From Actinomycetota bacterium (GTDB taxonomy: Bacteria; Actinomycetota; Acidimicrobiia; Acidimicrobiales; JAMCPL01): 64,000 nt of DNA. Where the stretch lies: NCBI GenBank assembly GCA_023379675.1, contig JAMCPL010000020.1, positions 24,850-88,849 on the forward strand, read 5' to 3'. Both the position numbers and the translations under genes were made by a program. The notes below the pieces were generated by a model. That model did not search any database, was not told the origin of the DNA, and saw only the letters and a program-made list of their open reading frames with translations. Below are positions 45,945-53,440 of the stretch, piece after piece. Position 1 is the first letter of the stretch. The number at the start of each line of letters is the position of its first letter.

Positions 45945-47335
45945 ATACCCTTCCGGACAAGATATGGGACAGACATGTGGTGCATTCGTCAAAGAATGAG
46001 CCGGACCTGCTCTACATAGACCTGCAACTGATCCACGAAGTCACCTCTCCGCAAGCATTTGCGGGCCTGAAGGACCAAGGGCGCAAGGTCCGCCGCCCCG
46101 ATCTTACCGTTGCAACTGCAGACCATAATGTACCAACCATGGACATCGACAAGCCGGTAGCTGACGCCGTCTCGGCCAAGCAGCTGGAGCTGCTCTCGGC
46201 AAACTGCCAGGAATTCTCCATTACTTGCTTCCCCATGGGCCACCGCGACCAGGGCATTGTGCATGTAATCGGGCCAGAGCTCGGACTCACCCAGCCCGGG
46301 ATGACTATAGTCTGCGGAGACAGCCATACCTCCACCCATGGAGCTTTCGGCGCCCTGGCGTTCGGTATTGGCACCTCCGAGGTGGAGCACGTACTTGCCA
46401 CCCAAACCCTTCCGCAGTACCGTCCCGGCACCATGAGCATCACCATAGATGGCACGCTTACTCAAGGATGCAGCGCCAAGGACATAGCGCTCGAAGTCAT
46501 ATCGAGAATAGGTACGGGGGGTGGCATGGGGCACATGGTCGAATACCGTGGATCAGCCATAAGGGCACTCACAATGGAAGGCCGCATGACCCTGTGTAAT
46601 ATGACCATTGAAGCAGGTGCAAGAGCGGGCATGGTAGCCCCGGACGAGACCACTTTTGCGTACCTGGAAGGACGGCGCTACGCCCCGAAGGGGAGGGAGT
46701 GGGAGTTGGCTCTCGAGGATTGGGGCGCTCTCCATAGTGACGAGGATGCAGTGTTCGACAGGAGCATAATCATCTCCGCTGGCGACGTCCGACCGAATGT
46801 CACCTGGGGGACCAATCCTTCCCAGGTGGTACCGGTGGACGGCAAGGTACCTGACCCGGGCTCTTTCGCCGATACCGGCGATAGAGAGGCGGCAGGTAGA
46901 GCACTCGAGTATATGGGTCTCGAGCCCGGTACCAGGATAAAGGACATCAAGGTCGATACGGTGTTCATAGGATCATGTACCAACTCACGCATAGAGGACT
47001 TGAGGTCTGCAGCATCGGTGCTGGATGGTCGCCATGTGGCTCAGGGGCTGCGGGCACTTGTAGTACCTGGATCACACGCCGTGAAGTCACAGGCGGAGCA
47101 AGAAGGGCTTGATAAAATATTCATCTCTGCCGGCTTCGCTTGGCGGGAACCAGGTTGCTCCATGTGCCTGGCAATGAATCCCGACAAACTCATCCCAGGC
47201 GAACGCTGCGCATCTACCTCCAATCGTAATTTCGAGGGACGCCAGGGCAGGGGAGGCAGGACTCATCTGGTATCTCCGGCAGTAGCGGCGGCAACCGCCG
47301 TGGCAGGATGCTTCAGCACACCGGACGATCTATGA
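45941..47335 (+). CDS. leuC: 3-isopropylmalate dehydratase large subunit LeuC
   Basis: Aconitase-family large subunit isomerising isopropylmalate. [10 protein letters not shown], the [22 protein letters not shown] block, the cluster Cys in [13 protein letters not shown] and the CSMC pair in [13 protein letters not shown] are all present, so a [4Fe-4S] cluster is expected, as supplied by the suf genes in this window. The length of 464 is standard. ATG overlaps the greA stop (ATGA). Its stop is followed by 245 nt before leuD. Confidence 0.96.
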   Translation: MNTLPDKIWDRHVVHSSKNEPDLLYIDLQLIHEVTSPQAFAGLKDQGRKVRRPDLTVATADHNVPTMDIDKPVADAVSAKQLELLSANCQEFSITCFPMGHRDQGIVHVIGPELGLTQPGMTIVCGDSHTSTHGAFGALAFGIGTSEVEHVLATQTLPQYRPGTMSITIDGTLTQGCSAKDIALEVISRIGTGGGMGHMVEYRGSAIRALTMEGRMTLCNMTIEAGARAGMVAPDETTFAYLEGRRYAPKGREWELALEDWGALHSDEDAVFDRSIIISAGDVRPNVTWGTNPSQVVPVDGKVPDPGSFADTGDREAAGRALEYMGLEPGTRIKDIKVDTVFIGSCTNSRIEDLRSAASVLDGRHVAQGLRALVVPGSHAVKSQAEQEGLDKIFISAGFAWREPGCSMCLAMNPDKLIPGERCASTSNRNFEGRQGRGGRTHLVSPAVAAATAVAGCFSTPDDL

Positions 47336-47398
47336 ATGCTGGATCGATCGGGACGGAAAGTCGCATAGCGGATAGGTACATAAAAGGACAGACGGAAT

Positions 47399-47584
47399 AT
47401 GGCACGCACGGGATGTGCGGGGAACCTGGAAAGCTCAGGAGGCTCAGTGGATGCAGGTAATGCAATGCGCCAGCACACGCACGATATACGACTCGAGCTA
47501 TTCACGGGAAGCACTGCCGTGCTTCTGCGGGAGTCAACTGAAAGCATTATGCCGAGACATGTAGGACATACGGAGGAATATTGA
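47399..47584 (+). CDS. Small ORF (61 residues) between leuC and leuD
   Basis: An open frame beginning MARTGCAGNLESSGG and ending HVGHTEEY. It fills most of the 245-nt leuC-leuD gap, and its stop overlaps the leuD TTG start as TTGA, the arrangement used by translationally coupled genes elsewhere in this window. GACGGAAT precedes the ATG, a weak ribosome-binding site. It has no hydrophobic segment or recognised motif. It could be a coupling peptide, a decayed gene or chance. Confidence 0.35.
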   Translation: MARTGCAGNLESSGGSVDAGNAMRQHTHDIRLELFTGSTAVLLRESTESIMPRHVGHTEEY

Positions 47585-48180
47585 AACCAGTAAAGATTAT
47601 CCAGTCAAGGGCCGTACCTCTTGAACGTTCGGACGTTGACACAGACCAGATCATCCCCTCTGATTGGCTGAAACGAGTGGAGCGGACTGGATTCGGCGCC
47701 GGGCTGTTCTCCGAATGGCGTGACGGACCCGACTTCGTGCTGAATCTTCCAGAGTACCAGGGCGCCAAGATATTGGTGGCAGGGCCAAACTTCGGCACCG
47801 GCTCGTCCAGGGAACATGCTGTTTGGGCACTCATGGATTACGGATTCGAGGCGGTGGTGTCGCCACGTTTCGGAGACATATTCAAGAACAACTGCACGAA
47901 ACAAGGTCTGATTACCGTCGAGGTGCCGGTGGAAGTCGTAGATTCCCTCACAATGGCAGTAAAGAACGACCCGATGCTCGAAATCACCATAGACGTAGAA
48001 CGCAGGACAATCGAGGCACCTGCAGCCATGATCACCGCCACCTTCCCATTGGATGACTTTACTAAAGAGCGGCTCATGAACGGATGGGACGATATCGGAC
48101 TCACGTTGCGTCACGAGGAGTCAATCTCAGCCTACGAGGCCAAACGGGCATCCTGGCTGCCGACCACCGGAATAGCCTGA
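47581..48180 (+). CDS. leuD: 3-isopropylmalate dehydratase small subunit LeuD
   Basis: Swivel-domain partner of LeuC. SRAVPLERSDVDTDQIIPSDWLKRV, GPNFGTGSSREHAVWAL and GFEAVVSPRFGDIFKNNCTKQG are diagnostic. The length of 199 is standard. The start is TTG 47581, with GGAGG about 5 nt upstream. Last gene of the greA-leuC-leuD unit. Confidence 0.95.
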   Translation: MKPVKIIQSRAVPLERSDVDTDQIIPSDWLKRVERTGFGAGLFSEWRDGPDFVLNLPEYQGAKILVAGPNFGTGSSREHAVWALMDYGFEAVVSPRFGDIFKNNCTKQGLITVEVPVEVVDSLTMAVKNDPMLEITIDVERRTIEAPAAMITATFPLDDFTKERLMNGWDDIGLTLRHEESISAYEAKRASWLPTTGIA

Positions 48181-48281
48181 CGCATGGCAGGCATGAAGCC
48201 ATACAGCCTTTCTCGCCGCCGCTGTGGACCGGTAGAGCACGTTGTTGCTTCAACTAGGTGATGGTTCCCAGCGGCTACGCA

Positions 48282-49688
48282 TCACCACACGATATCAGTT
48301 GTCACCCCTGATGGTTCGTAGGGACAATTAGGATCCTCAGCTAGAGGATCTCCGTATGCGGCAAAAGCCTGGGAACGGGATCCTCCACAAATGCCCCGGT
48401 ACTCGCACGTCCCACACCTACCGCGATAACCTGCCACATTCCTGAGAGCGTTCATCATTTCCGACTCCCTGTATACAGACATAAGTGACGACTCCCTCAC
48501 GTTGCCAGCAACCATCGGCAGGAAACCACTGGGCGATATATCACCGGTATGAGAGATGAAAACCACCCCGTAGCCATCCCCCACCACAAGAGGCCGGCGC
48601 ATGGTCCGGCGACCGGCTTCCCCGCTGCTTCCAGCCTGCCCACCAGCCCTACTCGTCCCCTCACCGGCACCACCACCCGATCTACCACCCTGGCCACCAG
48701 CCCCCTGGATACTTATACTTGCACCACTGCCACCACTGCCGGCGGCTGACCCTCCAGGTAAGGTTGCCCGATTCAAATGATCCATACCGGCACTGGGGAG
48801 TAGATCGGCTATCCCCGCCATGAGCCGTGTATACAGGGGAGTACGGGCTGCCGGATCATACCGTCCGGATAGACCGTGCCGCTCATCCTGACCAGTCATG
48901 GCGCTCTCACGCTGGACAAGCACGCGCCGGAACTGGGGTGCCTCAGTGGTCTTGGCCGGGATGACCTCGGACGACACCTCGGCAAGAAAGTACAATACAT
49001 CTTCGACTTGCTGGTCTGTCAATGCCCTGAGGAGCTTTCCCCTGCCGGTCGGCACCAGGAAGAATACGCTCCACAACCCTGCACCAAGAGAGCGAACCAG
49101 ATGCACGATACCGGGCAACTCTTCTACCGTCTCAGCACATACCGTGGTATTGACCTGGAGATGCAAGCCTACCGAAACGGCGGCTTGGGAAGCGTTCACG
49201 GTCAGATCGAATGAGCCAGGCACTCTCCGGAACCGGTCATGCGTACCGGCACCCGCTCCATCAATGGAAAATGATACGGCGGTGGCCCCAGCTTGGCGAA
49301 GAGCCATGAGGTTGTCACCAGTGGCAAGCGGCGTGCCTGACGGCGCCACAGCCATCCTCAAAGACAGCTGCGAACCGTAATAGACTATCTCGTTGAGATC
49401 AGGACGCTTGAAGGGATCACCCCCCGTCAATACGACAATGGGCCTGGGTGCCCCCAAGCTGGCCAGGTCATCCAGCACCCGCTTTATCTCATCGGTAGCT
49501 AGCTCATCCGGCGAACGCAACGGCACGGACTCAGCCCGGCAGTGGACACAAGCCAGATCGCAAGCTCGTGTAAGTTCCCAGAGAACGAGGAAAGGTCTGG
49601 CAGACCTGTCAAAATGGAGTTGCCGGTAAGAGGCCGACCGGCCAAGTCCGGTATCCGGAGAAGCGGCAGTTCCAGCAACAGTAACCAT
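48282..49688 (-). CDS. Radical SAM protein with SPASM-like Cys-rich C-terminus
   Basis: Radical SAM enzyme with CDLACVHC holding the three cluster cysteines, preceded by PFLVLWELTRA, and VVLTGGDPFKRPDL as the GGE-like motif. The C-terminal CGTCEYRGICGGSRSQAFA...DPNCPY block resembles NirJ/AhbD-type and TIGR04053-like proteins, so haem-related or peptide-modifying chemistry are both possible. A Gly/Ser-rich insert (about residues 315-365) splits the C-terminal part and is unconserved. ATG 49688 is used, 8 nt after a TATGAT box. The frame extends to 49697. Neighbours give no substrate clue: no short precursor peptide was recognised. Confidence 0.85.
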   Translation of the reverse strand: MVTVAGTAASPDTGLGRSASYRQLHFDRSARPFLVLWELTRACDLACVHCRAESVPLRSPDELATDEIKRVLDDLASLGAPRPIVVLTGGDPFKRPDLNEIVYYGSQLSLRMAVAPSGTPLATGDNLMALRQAGATAVSFSIDGAGAGTHDRFRRVPGSFDLTVNASQAAVSVGLHLQVNTTVCAETVEELPGIVHLVRSLGAGLWSVFFLVPTGRGKLLRALTDQQVEDVLYFLAEVSSEVIPAKTTEAPQFRRVLVQRESAMTGQDERHGLSGRYDPAARTPLYTRLMAGIADLLPSAGMDHLNRATLPGGSAAGSGGSGASISIQGAGGQGGRSGGGAGEGTSRAGGQAGSSGEAGRRTMRRPLVVGDGYGVVFISHTGDISPSGFLPMVAGNVRESSLMSVYRESEMMNALRNVAGYRGRCGTCEYRGICGGSRSQAFAAYGDPLAEDPNCPYEPSGVTTDIVW

Positions 49689-49815
49689 CACGTACAATCA
49701 TACAGCCTTGCGGCACTTGGCATCCTCTCCCATGGCTGGAACGAGGAACCCGCGGGCGCATCGACGGCATGGACGTGGCTTGAGGCCGCCCTCAATGCCC
49801 AATGAGCCATCGCGA

Positions 49816-50475
49816 TCACGCCTCCCCGCTCATTCCCGAACCGGCCGTAGTACCAGATGTTCCAGTTCGTGACTTGCGCGTGCCGGACAGGGGGGACAGA
49901 TCGTAAAGTACCGAAGCGTCCCGGAGCCTCGCAGGCGGATCGGCCTCACCTGCAAGCCTGTAAACATTGGCAATCGACCTGAGTATGACCGCACGCGCAA
50001 GCCAGAAGAAGAACACTGCCCCAGGCAGTTCGGCTAGCAGGGCGGTAGCCAGGGTAATCCAGTCACCCCTGTGGCCTAACGACGTAATCACGTCAAACCA
50101 CGCATCGGCCATCAACATGGTGCCGGCCACGATTGCCATGACCACCATGATCTGCTTGCGAAACCAAGCAGCCCAGGCAGTATATGCGAGCACGGCCATT
50201 AGTATCACGTCAAACCCTACCCAGAGCAATGTCCAGTGATGTGCTCTATATCTGATAGGCAACTTGATAGCCAGGAACACCGTCCAGGGAATCAGCCCTG
50301 CCACAATGGCAACTAGGGCAAAAGACACCACCCTGTTGAAATGGACAATATCTATTCCGTGATGATTGCTATGGCCATGCGAAAAAAAACCAAACTGCGC
50401 CCACCTGCTCCCTCTGCTCTCCGGTTCCGATCCAGCCGGCAACAGCTCCGGGAGCTCCGGAACCTCCCCAGTCAT
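49816..50475 (-). CDS. Conserved actinobacterial-type membrane protein, four helices
   Basis: A 219-residue integral membrane protein of unknown function. Four hydrophobic segments can be seen (VVSFALVAIVAGLIPWTVFL, WVGFDVILMAVLAYTAWAAW, MVVMAIVAGTMLMADAW, AELPGAVFFFWLARAVIL). The N-terminal tail is His-rich (FFSHGHSNHHG), and the C-terminus is polar and Ser/Thr/Gly-rich. I recall similar four-helix proteins in Actinobacteria but no function. ATG 50475 has AAGGAGG 5 nt upstream and is preferred over the TTG at 50499. The gene is 213 nt behind purD. Confidence 0.75.
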   Translation of the reverse strand: MTGEVPELPELLPAGSEPESRGSRWAQFGFFSHGHSNHHGIDIVHFNRVVSFALVAIVAGLIPWTVFLAIKLPIRYRAHHWTLLWVGFDVILMAVLAYTAWAAWFRKQIMVVMAIVAGTMLMADAWFDVITSLGHRGDWITLATALLAELPGAVFFFWLARAVILRSIANVYRLAGEADPPARLRDASVLYDLSPLSGTRKSRTGTSGTTAGSGMSGEA

Positions 50476-50688
50476 TCCGACCTCCTTGCCATCTGGCAAC
50501 AGGAAGCATGAAATAAGTGGCTCAACGTCCTAGGCCATGCGGTATCCGCCAATGTTCCACCCATATACCTGATATTACCGTGCAAACACAGCAGTTCAAC
50601 GCCGACCCCCGGCCTACATACCTGCCCGCTGCCACCTGCCCGGCCACCACCGGCTCCTCGAAGTGACCTCCTGCAGCACTATGGCGGC

Positions 50689-51990
50689 CTATACCTTCCC
50701 GATATCGCTCCTCTTCTCGAGCGGCCCGGCGACCGCCAAATCTATAGCATTGTACACTCTTGTCCTGGCAGCCTCCAGGCGAGGCGCCCGCCCGGCAAAC
50801 GCCACGGCCCGCGAAGTACCTACCGTAACAAAATGCCCCGGTCCTTCCTCGACCGCCGCAGAAAAGCATACCTGCACCCCTGCTGCCGATGCCTTGTCCA
50901 CATCGAGCACAAAACGATGTTGCCCCGCCGGCTCCAGTGCATACTCTGGAGATACCAGGTACACTACTATCGACGACTCTCGTGCCATAGGAACCAGACT
51001 ATCGTTCAAGGACTGGTGGGACATCGCCCCCATGACATCAATCCAATCACCCTCGAAAAGCGTCATGATGTTGAGCCCTTCGGGATCGCCAAAACGGGAA
51101 TTGAACTCGATCACCTTGGGGCCCTCCTCTGTGGCAAAGAAGCCGGCATTCATGCATCCATTGAAACGCCTCCCCTCTCTGGCCAGACACTCCAACGCAT
51201 CCTGCACGATCTGGCAGGCATGCTCGTAAGTGGACTTGTCGAGAAATGGCAACAAACCGTCAGCTTGCGAGTACGACCCCATCCCTCCGGTGCCAGGCCC
51301 CCTGTCCCCCTCGAATCGATAGGGATAATCATAAGTGGCGGGCGGGAACACCACTCGCCTGCCATCCGTCATGGCCTGGATGGTGAATTCGGGTGCGTCC
51401 ACCCTCTCTTCGACCAGAACTGCGCCACCATGCCGTCCAGAATCAATTATGGATGCTCCATAATCATACGCCGCAGCATTGTCCGCCAGATGTGGCCCCA
51501 CTACCTTGACACCCTTGCCACCAGTAAGCCCGACGGGCTTTATCACCACATCCAACCCATCTCCTGCCATGCCGGATATGGCGGACTCCAACATTTCCAG
51601 GCTGGTTGCCAGCACGTACCTGGGATTCGCCGAAGGCTCGATCCTTGCTACCATCTGGCGTGAGTAGGCTTTGTTCCACTCGACTTCAGCACCGTCGCGG
51701 GTAGGCCCTACAGTTGGAACACCCGCTGCGATCAGAGCATCGACCACACCCGCCTCGAGCGGATTATCGCTGCTGACCATGGCGATATCTATATCGTTAG
51801 ATGATGCATATTGGGACACCTGCCGGGGATCGCATGCATCTCCTATTGCATAACCACCACCAGTCTCCGATGCAACCTGGACGAGAGTAGGATTGGCATG
51901 ACCCATGAACGCAAATACGGAACTCGATTGAGCCATACGCATCCCCAACGCGCTCTCGCGACCTCCCTGGCCGACGATCAAACTCTTCAA
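50689..51990 (-). CDS. purD: Phosphoribosylamine-glycine ligase PurD
   Basis: GAR synthetase in purine synthesis. An N-terminal Rossmann-like domain (MKSLIVGQGGRESALGMRMA) is followed by an ATP-grasp core with VIKPVGLTGGKGVKVV, GPGTGGMGSYSQADGLLP and VIEFNSRFGDPEG. The N-terminal motif is GGRES rather than the usual GGREH. It is otherwise complete at 433 residues. The start is TTG 51990. It lies 24 nt behind icd on the same strand. Confidence 0.93.
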   Translation of the reverse strand: MKSLIVGQGGRESALGMRMAQSSSVFAFMGHANPTLVQVASETGGGYAIGDACDPRQVSQYASSNDIDIAMVSSDNPLEAGVVDALIAAGVPTVGPTRDGAEVEWNKAYSRQMVARIEPSANPRYVLATSLEMLESAISGMAGDGLDVVIKPVGLTGGKGVKVVGPHLADNAAAYDYGASIIDSGRHGGAVLVEERVDAPEFTIQAMTDGRRVVFPPATYDYPYRFEGDRGPGTGGMGSYSQADGLLPFLDKSTYEHACQIVQDALECLAREGRRFNGCMNAGFFATEEGPKVIEFNSRFGDPEGLNIMTLFEGDWIDVMGAMSHQSLNDSLVPMARESSIVVYLVSPEYALEPAGQHRFVLDVDKASAAGVQVCFSAAVEEGPGHFVTVGTSRAVAFAGRAPRLEAARTRVYNAIDLAVAGPLEKRSDIGKV

Positions 51991-52014
51991 CTCACAGGTC
52001 CCAAATCGCTTCGG

Positions 52015-53211
52015 TCAGATACGTGCGGCGATCTCGGCGGCAAACTCCGAGCATTTCACCTCTGTGGCATCCTCCATGAGCCGAGCGAAATCGTAAGTGA
52101 CGACCTTGCTCGCTATGGTGGACTCCAGCGCTCTGACGATGTCGGTAGCTGCATCATTCCACCCCAGGTGCTCCAACATCAGCACACCGGACAGTATGAC
52201 AGACCCTGGATTGACCTTATCCAAACCGGCATACTTGGGGGCGGTTCCATGAGTAGCCTCAAAGATGCCGTGCCCGGTCACGTAGTTGATATTTGCTCCA
52301 GGCGCTATACCTATGCCTCCAACTTGAGCAGCAAGGGCATCCGACAGGTAGTCGCCGTTCAGATTGGTGGTGGCAATCACATCGAAGTCATCAGGACGGG
52401 TCAGCACCTGCTGCAGCGTGATGTCGGCAATGCTATCCTTCACCAGCAATTTGCCTTCAGGCTTGCCGCCGCAGTCATCCCACGATACAGCTACGTCAGG
52501 AAACTCCTCCTTCACGAGTTCATACCCCCAACTGCGGAATGCCCCTTCGGTAAACTTCTGGATATTTCCCTTGTGCACCATGGTCACGCTACTACGGCCA
52601 TGCTCTAGGGCATACTTGACAGCTGCCCGGATCAGGCGCTTAGAATTCTCTTCGGACACTGGCTTGATACCTATACCCGAATTCTCCTTCAGTTCCCATC
52701 CCATATTCTCCTTCAGGAAGGCGGCAAGCTTCAACGCCTCCGCAGTTCCTGCCTGGACTTCGAGCCCCGCATAGACATCTTCGGTATTTTCCCGGAAAAT
52801 CACCATATCGACCTTCTCAGGATGACGCACCGGCGAAGGCACGCCCTCGAACCACCTTACTGGCCGCAAGCAAACGTATAGATCCAGCACCTGCCTGAGG
52901 GCCACGTTCAGCGATCTGATACCACCCCCCACCGGCGTAGTAAGAGGACCTTTGATGCCGATCAGGTAATCGCGAAAAGCTTCTACGGTTTCCTCGGGAA
53001 GCCAGCTACCCACTTCCTTATATGCTTTCTCCCCCGCCAGAACTTCCTTCCATGCAATCCTCCTGCCGTATTTTGCCACTGCAGTGTCGATGACCAGCTT
53101 TGCAGCAGGCCATATATCCACTCCAGTACCATCGCCTTCAATAAACGGAATCACCGGCTCATCCGGCACCACCAGTACGCCATCTGTATTCATAGTAATT
53201 TTCTTGAGCAT
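52015..53211 (-). CDS. icd: Isocitrate dehydrogenase (NADP-type)
   Basis: TCA-cycle oxidative decarboxylase. [65 protein letters not shown], and [30 protein letters not shown] plus [21 protein letters not shown] segments are the bacterial NADP-ICDH pattern. The serine that is phosphorylated in E. coli (SLNVALRQ) is conserved. The length of 398 is close to normal. The promoter places transcription start at the ATG. tRNA-Leu lies just upstream. Confidence 0.95.
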   Translation of the reverse strand: MLKKITMNTDGVLVVPDEPVIPFIEGDGTGVDIWPAAKLVIDTAVAKYGRRIAWKEVLAGEKAYKEVGSWLPEETVEAFRDYLIGIKGPLTTPVGGGIRSLNVALRQVLDLYVCLRPVRWFEGVPSPVRHPEKVDMVIFRENTEDVYAGLEVQAGTAEALKLAAFLKENMGWELKENSGIGIKPVSEENSKRLIRAAVKYALEHGRSSVTMVHKGNIQKFTEGAFRSWGYELVKEEFPDVAVSWDDCGGKPEGKLLVKDSIADITLQQVLTRPDDFDVIATTNLNGDYLSDALAAQVGGIGIAPGANINYVTGHGIFEATHGTAPKYAGLDKVNPGSVILSGVLMLEHLGWNDAATDIVRALESTIASKVVTYDFARLMEDATEVKCSEFAAEIAARI

Positions 53212-53218
53212 GGAACCT

Positions 53219-53247
53219 AGTTTACCGGGTTGCGGCCAGCATGCTAA
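53219..53247 (-). promoter_or_regulatory. icd promoter (leaderless)
   Basis: TTAGCA (53247-53242) and TAAACT (53224-53219) are 17 nt apart on the minus strand. 7 nt then lead to ATG 53211. Confidence 0.7.
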
Positions 53248-53261
53248 ATCGGCCGGAAATG

Positions 53262-53345
53262 TGCGGGCGAGAGGACTCGAACCTCCACGCTCTTGCGAGC
53301 ACCGGGACCTAAACCCGGCGCGTCTGCCAATTCCGCCACGCCCGC
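53262..53345 (-). tRNA. tRNA-Leu (TAG)
   Basis: An 84-nt class II tRNA. The acceptor is GCGGGCG/CGCCCGC, the anticodon stem CCGGG/CCCGG around TTTAGGT gives anticodon TAG, the long variable arm is TGCTCGCAAGAGCG, and the T-arm GAGG-TTCGAGT-CCTC follows. The CCA end is not encoded. It lies between pheT and icd on the same strand. Confidence 0.97.
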
Positions 53346-53440
53346 ATTCCTGCCGCCAGAACCTCTAAGGGCCAGTGTAGCGTCTCGCCGGTGCCTGCTC
53401 GTAACGGATCCTCATCCTGCGGCAAGCACTGCAGGGCCAG

